A stretch of DNA of 35,057 nt from an uncultured Psychroflexus sp. (GCA_913056525.1 CAJXLO010000015.1:1-35057), one strand, 5' to 3'. Shown: positions 24,872 through 33,657, numbered from the stretch's first letter. Numbers and translations are program-made. Notes: a model not told the origin generated them from the letters alone.

Positions 24872-25705
24872 TTATTTTAAGGGTTTCAAATAAAGCTTCT
24901 GCCCTATTTCAATATTATTGCTGTTCAGTTGGTTCAATTGCTTAAGGTCTTCAACCGATACATTGAACCTTTGGGAAATGCTGTATAAGGTGTCGCCCTT
25001 TTTTACGGTATAACGCTCCGGTCTATCTATTTTTCGGGTCTTTTTAGGGTCAAAGTTCCCTTTCATCACCTCTTTATCAAATGTATCTAAATTGTAATCC
25101 TTTATCAACTTGATCAATTTTTTCGGATATTTCCTATCGGTGGCATAACCGGCTTTTTTAAGGCCTCTAGCCCACGACCTGTAATCATCCATGTCATAAT
25201 CGAACAAGAACCTGTAACGCGATCGCTGAAAAAGGAATAGCGAGTGGTCGCGGAAGGAATAATGCGGTCTAGAATAAGCGCGGAAACATTCATCCCTGGC
25301 GTCATCATCATGATAGACCTTGTCTCCTTTCCAACCATTACATTTTATTCCAAAATGATTATTAGAACGTGTTGTCAATCGGGATTTCCCTGAATTAGAC
25401 TCCAGAATACCCTGAGCTAAGGTGATACTTGCTGGAATGCCGTACAGCCGCATCTCCTGTTGAGCGATATCTGAATATCTATGTATATAGGCTTCTACTT
25501 TGTTATTGAACTTAGAAGGCCTTATAGGATTGACCTCTAGCATATTCTCTTGCGCTGACCTGGCAAGCTCTTTTTCAGAGTCTGCCATGGCTTTTGAGCG
25601 TTCTGGTGGTTGCTGTACCGCTACCTTCTTGCCACCACAAGCGACTAATAATGCCAACAATGAACTGAAGACAACAAGCTTAGAAAAGTTGCGTATGGTA
25701 TCCAT
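24872..25705 (-). CDS. Glucosaminidase/LysM peptidoglycan hydrolase lipoprotein
   Basis: This 277-residue outer-envelope lipoprotein probably cleaves peptidoglycan glycan strands. The signal peptide ends in a good lipobox (LVAC, Cys23). Residues about 70-215 are a glucosaminidase domain: [20 protein letters not shown], with the likely catalytic Glu102, [31 protein letters not shown] and [21 protein letters not shown]. Residues 231-277 are a LysM repeat: [19 protein letters not shown], then [17 protein letters not shown]. The start is the ATG at 25705. An in-frame TTG at 25738 would add residues encoded across the gene's own -7 box, so it is unlikely. hemL follows after eight bases, and the lipoprotein gene at 25788 diverges from it. 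Confidence 0.92.
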   Translation of the reverse strand: MDTIRNFSKLVVFSSLLALLVACGGKKVAVQQPPERSKAMADSEKELARSAQENMLEVNPIRPSKFNNKVEAYIHRYSDIAQQEMRLYGIPASITLAQGILESNSGKSRLTTRSNNHFGIKCNGWKGDKVYHDDDARDECFRAYSRPHYSFRDHSLFLFQRSRYRFLFDYDMDDYRSWARGLKKAGYATDRKYPKKLIKLIKDYNLDTFDKEVMKGNFDPKKTRKIDRPERYTVKKGDTLYSISQRFNVSVEDLKQLNQLNSNNIEIGQKLYLKPLK

Positions 25706-25721
25706 GCCTATTTGATTTATG

Positions 25722-25729
25722 CAAATGTA
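25722..25729 (-). promoter_or_regulatory. -7 promoter box for the LysM lipoprotein gene
   Basis: The minus strand reads TACATTTG, a full match to TAnnTTTG, 16 bases before the ATG at 25705. It supports the shorter of the two possible starts. Confidence 0.55.
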
Positions 25730-25743
25730 ACAATACAAGTTTT

Positions 25744-25757
25744 AATTGGCTCCAATT
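25744..25757. promoter_or_regulatory. 6-2-6 inverted repeat between two divergent promoters
   Basis: AATTGG, CT, CCAATT is a perfect 6-base dyad. It lies between the minus-strand -7 box (25722-25729) and the plus-strand -7 box (25762-25769), where the -33 regions of both promoters should overlap. It is a candidate operator for a regulator that would control both lipoprotein genes. It is short, so chance is possible. Confidence 0.35.
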
Positions 25758-25761
25758 GTTT

Positions 25762-25769
25762 TATTTTTG
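25762..25769 (+). promoter_or_regulatory. -7 promoter box for the exported acetolactate-decarboxylase-like gene
   Basis: TATTTTTG matches TAnnTTTG, 18 bases before the ATG at 25788. It lies inside the longer frame that begins with TTG at 25746, which argues for the ATG. Confidence 0.55.
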
Positions 25770-25787
25770 CGGAAACTTAAACGATCG

Positions 25788-26522
25788 ATGAGACCAATAT
25801 TCATTCTATGCTTCTTAAGTCTGCTTATTTACAGTTGTGGAAAAGGTAAGGAACATAATCCTTCGCCATCAAAAGGCGTTCAGGCAATTTCAGCTATGAA
25901 GAGAGTTATGATGAAAGGAGATCTGAGCGGGAAGATAGCTATTGATACTTTACAAAAGAACAAGCGATTGCTAGGTTTAGGACCAATAGCAAAGATGAAA
26001 GGAGAAATAACCCTGCTGAGGGGAAAGACCTATAGCTCATCCTTTAATGAAAAAGATTCTAGTATAGTAACGCATATCGATACTGAAGTAAGTGCACCCT
26101 TTTTTGTTTTTAGTTATGAAAAAGACCTGGAGCCAATGGAAGTTCCTAAGAAAGTGAAGAACATCGATCAATTAGAAGATTGGATTACTGAGCATATCAG
26201 GGAAGATGCAGAAGCTTTTGGTTTTACCGTTGCTAGCCATATTAGGCAAGCAAATGTTCACATACAAAACTTACCGGACAGCGTAGATGTCAAATCTCCT
26301 CAAGACGCACATATTGGTCAATATAAAACTCGTTTAACGGATAGGGATGTTACCCTGGTAGGTTTTTTTTCTGATGATGATCATGGAATATTCACTCATC
26401 ACGGAACGAACATGCACATTCATTTAGTAGATGAGAAAAATAGCATGACCGCCCATTTAGATGCGATCGATATGGAAAGTGCAACTATTCATCTACCGTT
26501 GGATGTTCTAAAAGCTCGTTGA
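25788..26522 (+). CDS. Acetolactate-decarboxylase-like lipoprotein
   Basis: This 244-residue protein resembles acetolactate decarboxylase (BudA/AlsD), which makes acetoin in the cytoplasm of other bacteria. The zinc site appears intact: NMHIHLVDE supplies His210 and His212, and TAHLD supplies His223, the same H-x-H-x10-H spacing as AlsD. Glu73 in KMKGEITL fits the conserved Glu near the metal, and VTLVGFFS matches the GT-x-VGF strand. Unlike the classical enzymes it begins with a lipoprotein signal (FLSLLIYSC, lipidated Cys17), so it acts in the periplasm or envelope and its substrate is probably different. No acetolactate synthase lies nearby. The ATG is chosen because the -7 box lies upstream of it but inside the TTG-started frame. 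Its last 15 bases overlap the convergent fusion gene. Confidence 0.82.
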   Translation: MRPIFILCFLSLLIYSCGKGKEHNPSPSKGVQAISAMKRVMMKGDLSGKIAIDTLQKNKRLLGLGPIAKMKGEITLLRGKTYSSSFNEKDSSIVTHIDTEVSAPFFVFSYEKDLEPMEVPKKVKNIDQLEDWITEHIREDAEAFGFTVASHIRQANVHIQNLPDSVDVKSPQDAHIGQYKTRLTDRDVTLVGFFSDDDHGIFTHHGTNMHIHLVDEKNSMTAHLDAIDMESATIHLPLDVLKAR

Positions 26523-29500
26523 CAGACCAAAAGTAAACCAGAAACCATCATCGCTGTGGAATAGATTAAAAGTACCGGAAACAAGGTCTGCGGCGTTGAT
26601 CCAGGTACCCATACCATAATCGTCATGCCAAATTTCAGAATCCTGGTCATTGACCCAAACGCGACCAATATCATAACCACCCAGGATACCTATTTGTAAG
26701 GGCGTTAAAGATGTTTTGAACTGCGGAAAAGCGTAACGTAGGTCCGCACTTCCTATAAGCGACTGGTCACCGGTAAAGCGCTGACCGCGAAATCCTCTTA
26801 AACCTGAATCTGCGCCAATTTGTGCCGCCTGATAGAACTCATAGTTCGATGAGTTCCCAAAATTGACCTGTGAACTGGCCGATGTTTTCAAGGCCAATCT
26901 TTCATCAGCGCTCAAGGGATGGAAGAACGTCAATGACGGGTTCAGATAAACAAAGCTCTTATCAGTATCATCAAGGTTAGTAGTAACTCCTGTGGAAAGT
27001 TGAAAGTCAACTCCTCTGGAAGGTCGAAGTTCATCATTCAGGTTATGGAAACTGTAAGAACCGTAAAGGCTTAGGAATTGTTTATCATCAAAGAAATCTT
27101 TGTCATTGGCTAATCGTTCATCAGCATTTATATCCAATACTCTGTTATCTGTCCTTTCTAATTCCCTGTTTTCAAAACGGATGCCAAAACCGGTCTTTGC
27201 TCCATAACCCGATACCTTCTCTAATCCTACCGATGCAATGATACTTTCCAACTGGATACGATTAAAATCCCTATCCAGCTCATCATCTGGATTATCGGTT
27301 TCATTACCTATGCCAAAGAAATTCCTTACATAATTGGGGCTGGTGAACCTAAGATCAGTAACCACTTGATAATCGCTGAACAAGCCGGAGAACTTACCGA
27401 TATAGTTCAGGTCATAGCCTTGTTCAGCAAAATAATAACCGGCACTAAACTGATGTTGTTGGGTAAAAGGTTCCTGAATAAACCCATATTTGGTCCAATT
27501 GAAGTTTGCTCCTATCAAAAAGCCATCATCCGGATTAAACCCAACTTTAGGAATATTGGTCTTGGATGTATATATCTTTTTGTTCCTGAGAAAGCGGGTT
27601 TTTCCATAAGCATCTGTGCCATGATAGCTCCCTTTTTCTACTAATTTTGCTTTTTCATCTTCTTTAAAGTCATAGATATCGATCTTTTTTCCGTTTTCTA
27701 TCAGGAAATCATCATCGTCATGGCCACCTATGAGCCGTATCCTTATGGAAGAACCATGATCTCCTTTAACAGTAAAAGTATCCGTATCATCTAAGCCATA
27801 GACCCAAACTTCCTTAGTAGTCTCAGGGTCGAACTCACGTTGACTGATGCGGTCTTCTCTTTCGCCATCTTTATTGCGCCATATCTGTATCTTTGTATTC
27901 CCGTTAGCCATACGTTGGATGTCTATATAATCATCCTTGTCCGTAGCCGTAAGGATTACATGCTCAGCGATAACATCGTAATATTGATCAATGATCCGTA
28001 TAAGATTTTGCTTCCTCTTTAGCAAAGTTTCCTTTAATTTTTCATTGGCCGGACCGCTAACTTCCTCCGGCATTTTAGAAAATGCCTTTTCCAGGATCTC
28101 AGGTGTGATATTCTGTTGAACATACTTTGCCTGTTCCAGCCATTCATCCCTGCCTTTATTTCTTAATAGAGATCGATCTAAAGTGTGTGCGTTGAAAGAA
28201 TACCAATCAATATGGTCAATATCATCACCAAAGGACTGATAGATCCTTGGAAAACTGGAAAATGTCCTTAAAGTGTTAAATAGTCCGCCATCGAAATTAG
28301 CATAGACCTGATCGCGATCGCGTGGGATGGGATGAAAGACATGCAACCCATCTTCTTTCTCAGTTTCGGCCCAGCGCCATTGGTCCATATGCCTATCAAA
28401 ATCACCTATCAGAATGTCAAAAACACGTGCTCTAATGTAAGCTACTTCATCTAAACGGTATTTTTCATCCCTGCGGATATGATCGTAGAAATCCTCAGAG
28501 CTTTCTATACTATGGTTGGGACTACCAAATGAATCCAGGCCTAACCAATGTTCTTCAGGCCTTTCCTCTATCATATATAAGGAGTTGCCATGTTGTTTAT
28601 TGAATTTGCCCAGTCTTTTTTGTTTTGGCACGTAGAAGAGTTCCGGATTCGTATGTGGCACGTTGACAGCTTCAGCTAATGTAGGAACGGTCATGAAAGC
28701 AAAAGGGTGAGAAGCCGTAAGAATATCATCTACCAGAGCTTCTATGGCCGTATCTTTGAACTCATCCTCTAATAGTTGGTCTTTATAAAGATTGGTCTGT
28801 AAAAGACGGGTCGAGTTCTTCCTGATCTCCCTTAAGTTATATTCTCTCTTTTGGTCATCTATGAACCTAAGTGAATTGGTTTGGTTTCCGCCACCCAGTT
28901 GAACAGGTTTTAGTCCTCCATACAGTGTGTCTAATTCCACAACAGGAGCTTCAATAGGTTGATAATAAAGCTTGCGGTAATGATCTCCAAGGATACTTTC
29001 CCTGAACTTTGAATTGTCCGGCTCTTCTGATGGATCATAAATACTTGCCTGTATTGTTCGATCAAAACTATCCGGCAATTCTGAAGTGTCATATCCTGCA
29101 AAGGCTTCGTAGATAGGTTCGCTTGCTAATTTTGTGAGCTCTCCGTATTGTAAACTGAAAAAATCAACCGTAGAAGTACCATTATCAAACACCTTGACAC
29201 GGGCAAAACCCTGTTCTGAGCTAGCCAACTTTCCGTTCTTCCCTAAGGTCACGTAACTGCTCTTTGAACCTGATCCTGAAACGATCTGCTTTACACCATT
29301 ATCTTCTATATACTGTAATGTATGCTCGTGACCTGAAGCGAATATCACGTGGTCCCATTTCTTTGAAATAGCTGACATACGTTCTTTCATTTGCTGATAT
29401 TTGGCATTATGGACTTCCTGAACTGATGCTCCACCCAGGGATCGCAAGAATACGCCCAAAGTACCGATAACAGGCATTGGTAGTGGTAGACTTACAGGGA

Positions 29501-30206
29501 ATATGTGCTTCCTCAAAGGAAACTTGCCTCCGTGGATGCCATTAGAGTACAATGGATGGTGCAAGGCGATGATAACCGTCTTGTTCTGGTTTTTTTTGAT
29601 CTCCGTGCCAAATTCAATGAAAAACTCTTCGCGGGTCTGAAGTTCGTGGCAATCCTTATTGATCTTAGGATGTTTATCCCAATCAGTAAGGAACCACTGG
29701 GAGTCAACGGTGATCAAATAGACATCATCCCCGATGTTCTTGCCGTCAATAGCGCATCCGGGTTCAGGTAACCATTCGTCTTTTTGATCAAAATGATCAT
29801 CTATATAAGCTTCCTGTCTTTTTACCGCTGGAAGTCCATCTGCATAATAGTCATGATTCCCTGGAATGAACGTAATGTTCCCACCAAACTTTCTGGCGAT
29901 GTCCAATTGATGGTCGATACGTATTTCCGCATCAAATCTTAGTTTATCACTCGCAGGTGGCATTCCCTTCGGATAGATATTATCGCCCAGGAATACCAAA
30001 TGTGCATTTCGGGTATCGTTTTTATCAATATATGCTTCTAAGGCTTGTAAACCTTTCGCTTTCATCTTAGCTGGTGAATATCCGGTATCGCCTATTAAAA
30101 ATATTTCCTGAACGATTTTTGATGAACTTTCAGTTTTCTGGGCATATAAATTTAAGGTCATCAAAAGAATGAAGACTACTATGAAGTGGTTATTCGCTCG
30201 GCACAT
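26508..30206 (-). CDS. Metallophosphoesterase, kinase-like region and outer-membrane barrel in one protein
   Basis: This 1232-residue protein has a signal peptide (to about residue 23, ending YAQ). Residues 30-350 are a calcineurin-like phosphoesterase with a complete metal site: GDTG (39-42), GDN (74-76), GNHD (116-119), HHP (216-218), GHEH (292-295). Residues about 440-750 look like a HipA/CotH/Fam20C-type kinase fold: SLRFIDDQKREYNLREIRKN with a candidate Lys463, LIGDFDRHMDQW (598-610) and NFDGG (638-641). Residues 800-850 have a beta-roll-like stretch, GLDDTDTF and LIGGHDDDDFLI. From about 890 to the end is an Omp85/BamA-type barrel with the LRGFRGQRF motif near 1130 and a C-terminal Phe. 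It is likely an outer-membrane enzyme. The phosphoesterase and barrel are clear; the kinase reading is inference. Its 3' end overlaps the convergent gene by 15 bases. Confidence 0.88.
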   Translation of the reverse strand: MCRANNHFIVVFILLMTLNLYAQKTESSSKIVQEIFLIGDTGYSPAKMKAKGLQALEAYIDKNDTRNAHLVFLGDNIYPKGMPPASDKLRFDAEIRIDHQLDIARKFGGNITFIPGNHDYYADGLPAVKRQEAYIDDHFDQKDEWLPEPGCAIDGKNIGDDVYLITVDSQWFLTDWDKHPKINKDCHELQTREEFFIEFGTEIKKNQNKTVIIALHHPLYSNGIHGGKFPLRKHIFPVSLPLPMPVIGTLGVFLRSLGGASVQEVHNAKYQQMKERMSAISKKWDHVIFASGHEHTLQYIEDNGVKQIVSGSGSKSSYVTLGKNGKLASSEQGFARVKVFDNGTSTVDFFSLQYGELTKLASEPIYEAFAGYDTSELPDSFDRTIQASIYDPSEEPDNSKFRESILGDHYRKLYYQPIEAPVVELDTLYGGLKPVQLGGGNQTNSLRFIDDQKREYNLREIRKNSTRLLQTNLYKDQLLEDEFKDTAIEALVDDILTASHPFAFMTVPTLAEAVNVPHTNPELFYVPKQKRLGKFNKQHGNSLYMIEERPEEHWLGLDSFGSPNHSIESSEDFYDHIRRDEKYRLDEVAYIRARVFDILIGDFDRHMDQWRWAETEKEDGLHVFHPIPRDRDQVYANFDGGLFNTLRTFSSFPRIYQSFGDDIDHIDWYSFNAHTLDRSLLRNKGRDEWLEQAKYVQQNITPEILEKAFSKMPEEVSGPANEKLKETLLKRKQNLIRIIDQYYDVIAEHVILTATDKDDYIDIQRMANGNTKIQIWRNKDGEREDRISQREFDPETTKEVWVYGLDDTDTFTVKGDHGSSIRIRLIGGHDDDDFLIENGKKIDIYDFKEDEKAKLVEKGSYHGTDAYGKTRFLRNKKIYTSKTNIPKVGFNPDDGFLIGANFNWTKYGFIQEPFTQQHQFSAGYYFAEQGYDLNYIGKFSGLFSDYQVVTDLRFTSPNYVRNFFGIGNETDNPDDELDRDFNRIQLESIIASVGLEKVSGYGAKTGFGIRFENRELERTDNRVLDINADERLANDKDFFDDKQFLSLYGSYSFHNLNDELRPSRGVDFQLSTGVTTNLDDTDKSFVYLNPSLTFFHPLSADERLALKTSASSQVNFGNSSNYEFYQAAQIGADSGLRGFRGQRFTGDQSLIGSADLRYAFPQFKTSLTPLQIGILGGYDIGRVWVNDQDSEIWHDDYGMGTWINAADLVSGTFNLFHSDDGFWFTFGLSTSF

Positions 30207-30258
30207 ATGGGTTTCTTTAAATTGGTTGAATGATCAAGAACGTTATCTAAATTTTTCT

Positions 30259-30969
30259 CTATCGATATTCGGGATTTTCAAAACTCCATCTGCTTCCCTG
30301 GTCCCACTCTGTCCGTGAATTACCATAAGTAGCATAACCGTGATTGTCCTTTAGCATTTTTGCCAGATGAAGTAGATTATAGGTCATGAAAGTGGTGTTC
30401 CTGTTGGTGAAGTCATTATCAGCGGCTCCGGATTCCCTGTCCAGGTAACTAGGGCCGGGACCAACTTCTCCTATCCATCCAGCATCGGCTTGAGGAGGAA
30501 TGCTGTACCCTATATGTTGCATGGCATACATCAATCCCATCGCGCAATGTTTTACGCCATCTTCATTCCCGGTGATGATACATCCGCCGGCCTTGCCATA
30601 ATAAAGATATTGTCCTTTTTCATTAGTTTCGCCACTCATACTGTATAGGCGTTCTATCAATAACTGAGCGACAGAAGATTTCTCACCAAGCCAAATTGGG
30701 GTTCCTATGATCAGAATATCAGCAGATAAGATACGCTGAAAAAGGTCTGGCCATTCATCCTTTTCCCAGTTATGTTCTTTCATATCAGGATAAACACCAA
30801 AGGCAATAGCATGGTCTACTAATCTCATCTCATCTACTTGCACATCTTCCTTTTTCATAATGTTCTTAGAAACCTGCATCAGACCTTCGGTATGGCTTGT
30901 TTCAGGTGATCGTTTAAGCGTGCAATTGACGAATATGGCCTTTAACTTTGAAAAATCGGGTTTTGACAT
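30259..30969 (-). CDS. Flavodoxin-fold NAD(P)H-dependent oxidoreductase
   Basis: This 236-residue cytoplasmic protein has a flavodoxin-like fold of the FMN reductase/NAD(P)H quinone oxidoreductase group. The N-terminal phosphate-binding loop is VNCTLKRSPETSHTEGL, after strand KAIFV. The FMN-contact segment DILIIGTPIWLGEKSSVAQLLIERL matches the TPIWxGxxS pattern, and GKAGGCIITGNEDGVKH is the third flavin loop. The C-terminal part is hydrophilic, ending RWSFENPEYR. The enzyme's electron acceptor is unknown. It stands alone between the fusion gene (52 bases downstream of its stop) and xseB (134 bases upstream of its ATG). The 134-base gap is AT-rich with several TTAAC/TTAAG copies but has no full -7 match that I could place confidently. 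Confidence 0.88.
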   Translation of the reverse strand: MSKPDFSKLKAIFVNCTLKRSPETSHTEGLMQVSKNIMKKEDVQVDEMRLVDHAIAFGVYPDMKEHNWEKDEWPDLFQRILSADILIIGTPIWLGEKSSVAQLLIERLYSMSGETNEKGQYLYYGKAGGCIITGNEDGVKHCAMGLMYAMQHIGYSIPPQADAGWIGEVGPGPSYLDRESGAADNDFTNRNTTFMTYNLLHLAKMLKDNHGYATYGNSRTEWDQGSRWSFENPEYR

Positions 30970-31103
30970 GATATCTTGTTTTAATATAAGAGTTAAGTCG
31001 ATGCATTATGTTAAGGATTACAATATCATCAATATTCTTAACAGATAAAAAACCCCTACCGTAAATTATTAATTTGTTTCCCCTCGATCCGATGAAGATT
31101 CGT

Positions 31104-31334
31104 TCATCCTTCCATCCCATCTTTCTTTGAATCATCAGTCTGCTTCATTTCTTTAAGGATCTGTTCTACATCTTCTTCTGTGCTTGCTAATTTCTTTTGA
31201 CAGATATCTATCAATAGAGACGCCCGTTTTACTTTTGCTGATAGCTCATCAACCGATATTTCACCTTCCTCCAGGTCGCTCACTATCCCTGACAATTCCT
31301 GGAAAGCTTCCGTGTAACTTAATTCTTCACTCAT
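31104..31334 (-). CDS. xseB: Exodeoxyribonuclease VII small subunit
   Basis: XseB is the small subunit of exonuclease VII, which degrades single-stranded DNA with the large subunit XseA. The 76-residue sequence begins MSEELSYTEAFQELSGIVSDLEEGEISVDEL, the family's standard opening, and continues through helices (KVKRASLLIDICQKKLASTEEDVEQILKE) that form the coiled-coil contacts with XseA. The chosen ATG is at 31332-31334; the frame is open farther upstream but that part lies within xseA and is not family-like. The start overlaps the xseA stop by eight bases (ATGAGTGA), so translation is coupled, as expected for a fixed subunit ratio. Confidence 0.94.
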   Translation of the reverse strand: MSEELSYTEAFQELSGIVSDLEEGEISVDELSAKVKRASLLIDICQKKLASTEEDVEQILKEMKQTDDSKKDGMEG

Positions 31335-32727
31335 CCTTATTATTTTTCTTATTGACTGTACTTTTAAGCTTTCCCTCAAATAAAACCGTTTCCAACTGAT
31401 CGCCCGGCTTAACCTCACTGGAATGTTTTATAGACCTTCCGTTCATTCGCGTAATGCTGTAGCCGCGTTTTAATACCTGGTCCGGATGTAAATATCTGAC
31501 CGCCTTCCTGAAATTTTCAAGTTCTTCCTGATCTTTTTCTAACGATCGACCAGTATATTTTCTCAATAGCATTTTTTGTTCCCTAACCAGGTCCGATGCT
31601 TTTGCTGTTAACTTTGATGTTTGATAGCCCAATTGATGCCGAGAGTGCTCCAAATGATGACCTTCGTTCTTGATCCGGAACATCGAGTGGACATGGACCT
31701 TTTGTAAGAGCTGTTCTTGCTGGTTAGTCTGCTTGCGCAATTGGTTCTTACTATGATTATGCATCCATTTCTTGAGATGATACAATTGTTGCATTTGTTC
31801 ATTCAGTTGATACTGGGACGAATTGAACACCTTTTCCTGAAGTTCAACCAGATCGAGTTTTTGTTCTTTAAGCGGAGCTATCAAATATTCGGCGATCTTT
31901 GTCGGTGTAATCGCATTATAATAAGATACCATCTCTGCTACCGTTCTATTCGTAGAGTGCCCGATTCCTGTAAATACGGGCAAGGGAAAGGTAGCGATGC
32001 TTTTAGCCAATTGATGATCATTAAAACAGGAAAGCCCCACTTCTCCGCCGCCTCCACGAATGATAGCAACAAGATCGAAGTGATGTTGTAGCTTTTTTAT
32101 CCTATTCAATTGCCTGAGGATGGACCTTATGGCACGATCGCCCTGGAGGATAGCCGGAAAAAGAAATCTAAAAAAACCGATGTTCTGTTCCTTTTCCGCG
32201 TGTTCCAGTATATTGATGAAATCCGCATAACCTTTACTGGTTTCAACGGATATGATCGCTATACGCTGCGGAAGAACAGGTAACCGTAACTCTTTGTTCC
32301 TATCCATTAATGATGCTGCCTTTAATTTTTCCAGGCACTTTTGTTTAGCCTGCATAAGGTCGCCTACCGTATAATTTGGATCTATATCCCTGATCTTTAA
32401 AGATAACCCGTATTGCGGATGATAATCCACATAAGCGAACAGTAGTATCTTAATATCATCTTTCAGGGGTTCGCCCGCTACCGCTTTGAACTTTTTTTCA
32501 ATGCGTTCAAAATCCGTCTTCCATATAACAGCTCGAATTTGCGCTACGATCCTGTTAGACCGCTTTTCTACTAGCTCAGGATAACAATGACCTGAGCGTG
32601 TATAATGGTTAAGCTTATTGATCTCTGCTTTGATCCAGTAACCATATTTGTAGCGTTTATCAAGGGTTTTTTCAATGTCCTTACAAACCTGGTATAAACT
32701 AAAGATGTGCTTAGAATTATCTGGCAT
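31327..32727 (-). CDS. xseA: Exodeoxyribonuclease VII large subunit
   Basis: XseA carries the catalytic site of exonuclease VII. The protein is 466 residues from the ATG at 32727. The N-terminal OB-fold domain includes GYWIKAEINKLNHYTRSGHCYPELVE. The catalytic domain has LPQRIAIISVETSKGYADFINIL, then LVAIIRGGGGEVGLSCFNDHQLAKSIATFPLPVFTGIGHSTNRTVAEMV, which is the conserved RGGG and GIGH block. A long coiled-coil region rich in Gln, His and Leu follows, then a C-terminal segment (HPDQVLKRGYSITRMNGRSI) that binds the small subunits. A TTG five codons upstream (32742) also opens the frame, but it lies close to a near-consensus promoter sequence, so I prefer the ATG. xseB overlaps its end. Confidence 0.94.
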   Translation of the reverse strand: MPDNSKHIFSLYQVCKDIEKTLDKRYKYGYWIKAEINKLNHYTRSGHCYPELVEKRSNRIVAQIRAVIWKTDFERIEKKFKAVAGEPLKDDIKILLFAYVDYHPQYGLSLKIRDIDPNYTVGDLMQAKQKCLEKLKAASLMDRNKELRLPVLPQRIAIISVETSKGYADFINILEHAEKEQNIGFFRFLFPAILQGDRAIRSILRQLNRIKKLQHHFDLVAIIRGGGGEVGLSCFNDHQLAKSIATFPLPVFTGIGHSTNRTVAEMVSYYNAITPTKIAEYLIAPLKEQKLDLVELQEKVFNSSQYQLNEQMQQLYHLKKWMHNHSKNQLRKQTNQQEQLLQKVHVHSMFRIKNEGHHLEHSRHQLGYQTSKLTAKASDLVREQKMLLRKYTGRSLEKDQEELENFRKAVRYLHPDQVLKRGYSITRMNGRSIKHSSEVKPGDQLETVLFEGKLKSTVNKKNNKDE

Positions 32728-32802
32728 TGATAAAAGATGCAAGAATTAAATTTTTAAAAATAGTGAATTCAAATCACTTAAACGCACAGTTCACCCTCAA
32801 AT

Positions 32803-33495
32803 TCATGCTATCCGCTGATTCCAGATTTCATGATCGCTGCTATCGCCCGACGGTGATGGAAATTTGATAGACCTCAGCTCCAAGCGGTCAAAATCGACCG
32901 GATTCCTAAATAAAGGACCATCATAACAAAAAGTATGGAATTCACCATTTTCTCCGCAAGGGTCAACTTCATCAGGAAGATCTTTTAAGAATTCGTGATC
33001 AAATGCTCGTCCACAAAATGAACTATCCAATTTAGATGCCTCGCATGAGACAACGATAGCTTTAAAACCAAGATCGATAAAATCTGTTGCCAACTTTTCC
33101 GTAGGTCTTTTCCAAAGCGGAAAAATAGGCTTTAACCCAGTACTCTTAACCTGTTCCTCTTTAAAAGAACGAACATCTTCAAGGAATATATCGCCATGGA
33201 CCGATGATCGATATCCAGCTTCAAAAAACTGTTCGCATTTATCCTGAATGATCTTTTGATAAGTTCTATTATCTATTTTATCCGGAACTTTAGCAAAGGT
33301 GATCCCAAGGCCTAAAACTTTAGCCTGAGCTTTTAAAAGCTTGGAGGGCACTTCGTGAAGTGCGCCATTTCCTGAGGCTTCATTGATGACGCTAAAAAGA
33401 AGGTCTACAATATGATCAGCCTCATACGCACTATGATAAAGTGCCAATAAGGCATCTTTGCCACCGCTCCAATTTACAAATGCCTTTGTTTTCAT
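32803..33495 (-). CDS. Dph6-like ATP pyrophosphatase (diphthine-ammonia ligase family)
   Basis: This 230-residue protein belongs to the adenine-nucleotide alpha-hydrolase group related to diphthine-ammonia ligase Dph6. The PP-loop is FVNWSGGKDALLALY, with SGGKDA at about 10-15. Other family blocks are VHEV-like ALHEVPSKLLKAQAKVLGL, SSVHGDIFLEDVRSFKEEQ and PIFPLWKRPTEKLA, and the C-terminal ENGEFHTFCYDGPLF is the family's highly conserved ENGE-x-H-T motif. Archaea and eukaryotes use Dph6 to amidate diphthine on EF-2; bacteria do not make diphthamide, so the bacterial substrate is unknown. It has a full -7 box about 35 bases upstream and stands alone, divergent from the sugar transporter. Confidence 0.88.
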   Translation of the reverse strand: MKTKAFVNWSGGKDALLALYHSAYEADHIVDLLFSVINEASGNGALHEVPSKLLKAQAKVLGLGITFAKVPDKIDNRTYQKIIQDKCEQFFEAGYRSSVHGDIFLEDVRSFKEEQVKSTGLKPIFPLWKRPTEKLATDFIDLGFKAIVVSCEASKLDSSFCGRAFDHEFLKDLPDEVDPCGENGEFHTFCYDGPLFRNPVDFDRLELRSIKFPSPSGDSSDHEIWNQRIA

Positions 33496-33529
33496 AAGTT
33501 TCCACCTCTACACAGAATATTCATGATAA

Positions 33530-33537
33530 CAAAAATA
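33530..33537 (-). promoter_or_regulatory. -7 promoter box for the Dph6-like gene
   Basis: The minus strand reads TATTTTTG (TAnnTTTG), 34 bases before the ATG at 33495. Confidence 0.5.
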
Positions 33538-33657
33538 TCAAAAACGCTTTATAATGAGATGATTTTAAAATTATTTACCTATACAAAAACGGTATTTCTT
33601 TAAAATAATTATTACAATTAGAAAATAAGTCATTACATTAGTCCATTGATTTATTTT

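Noticed and set aside
26508-30206. The HipA-like motif as a sign of a toxin-antitoxin system
   Set aside because: There is no HipB-like antitoxin gene, and the motif lies inside a secreted outer-membrane fusion protein.
31717-32091. A 124-codon plus-strand frame opposite xseA
   Set aside because: It is antisense to the catalytic domain of xseA and its Leu/Ile-rich translation looks like a reverse-complement artefact.
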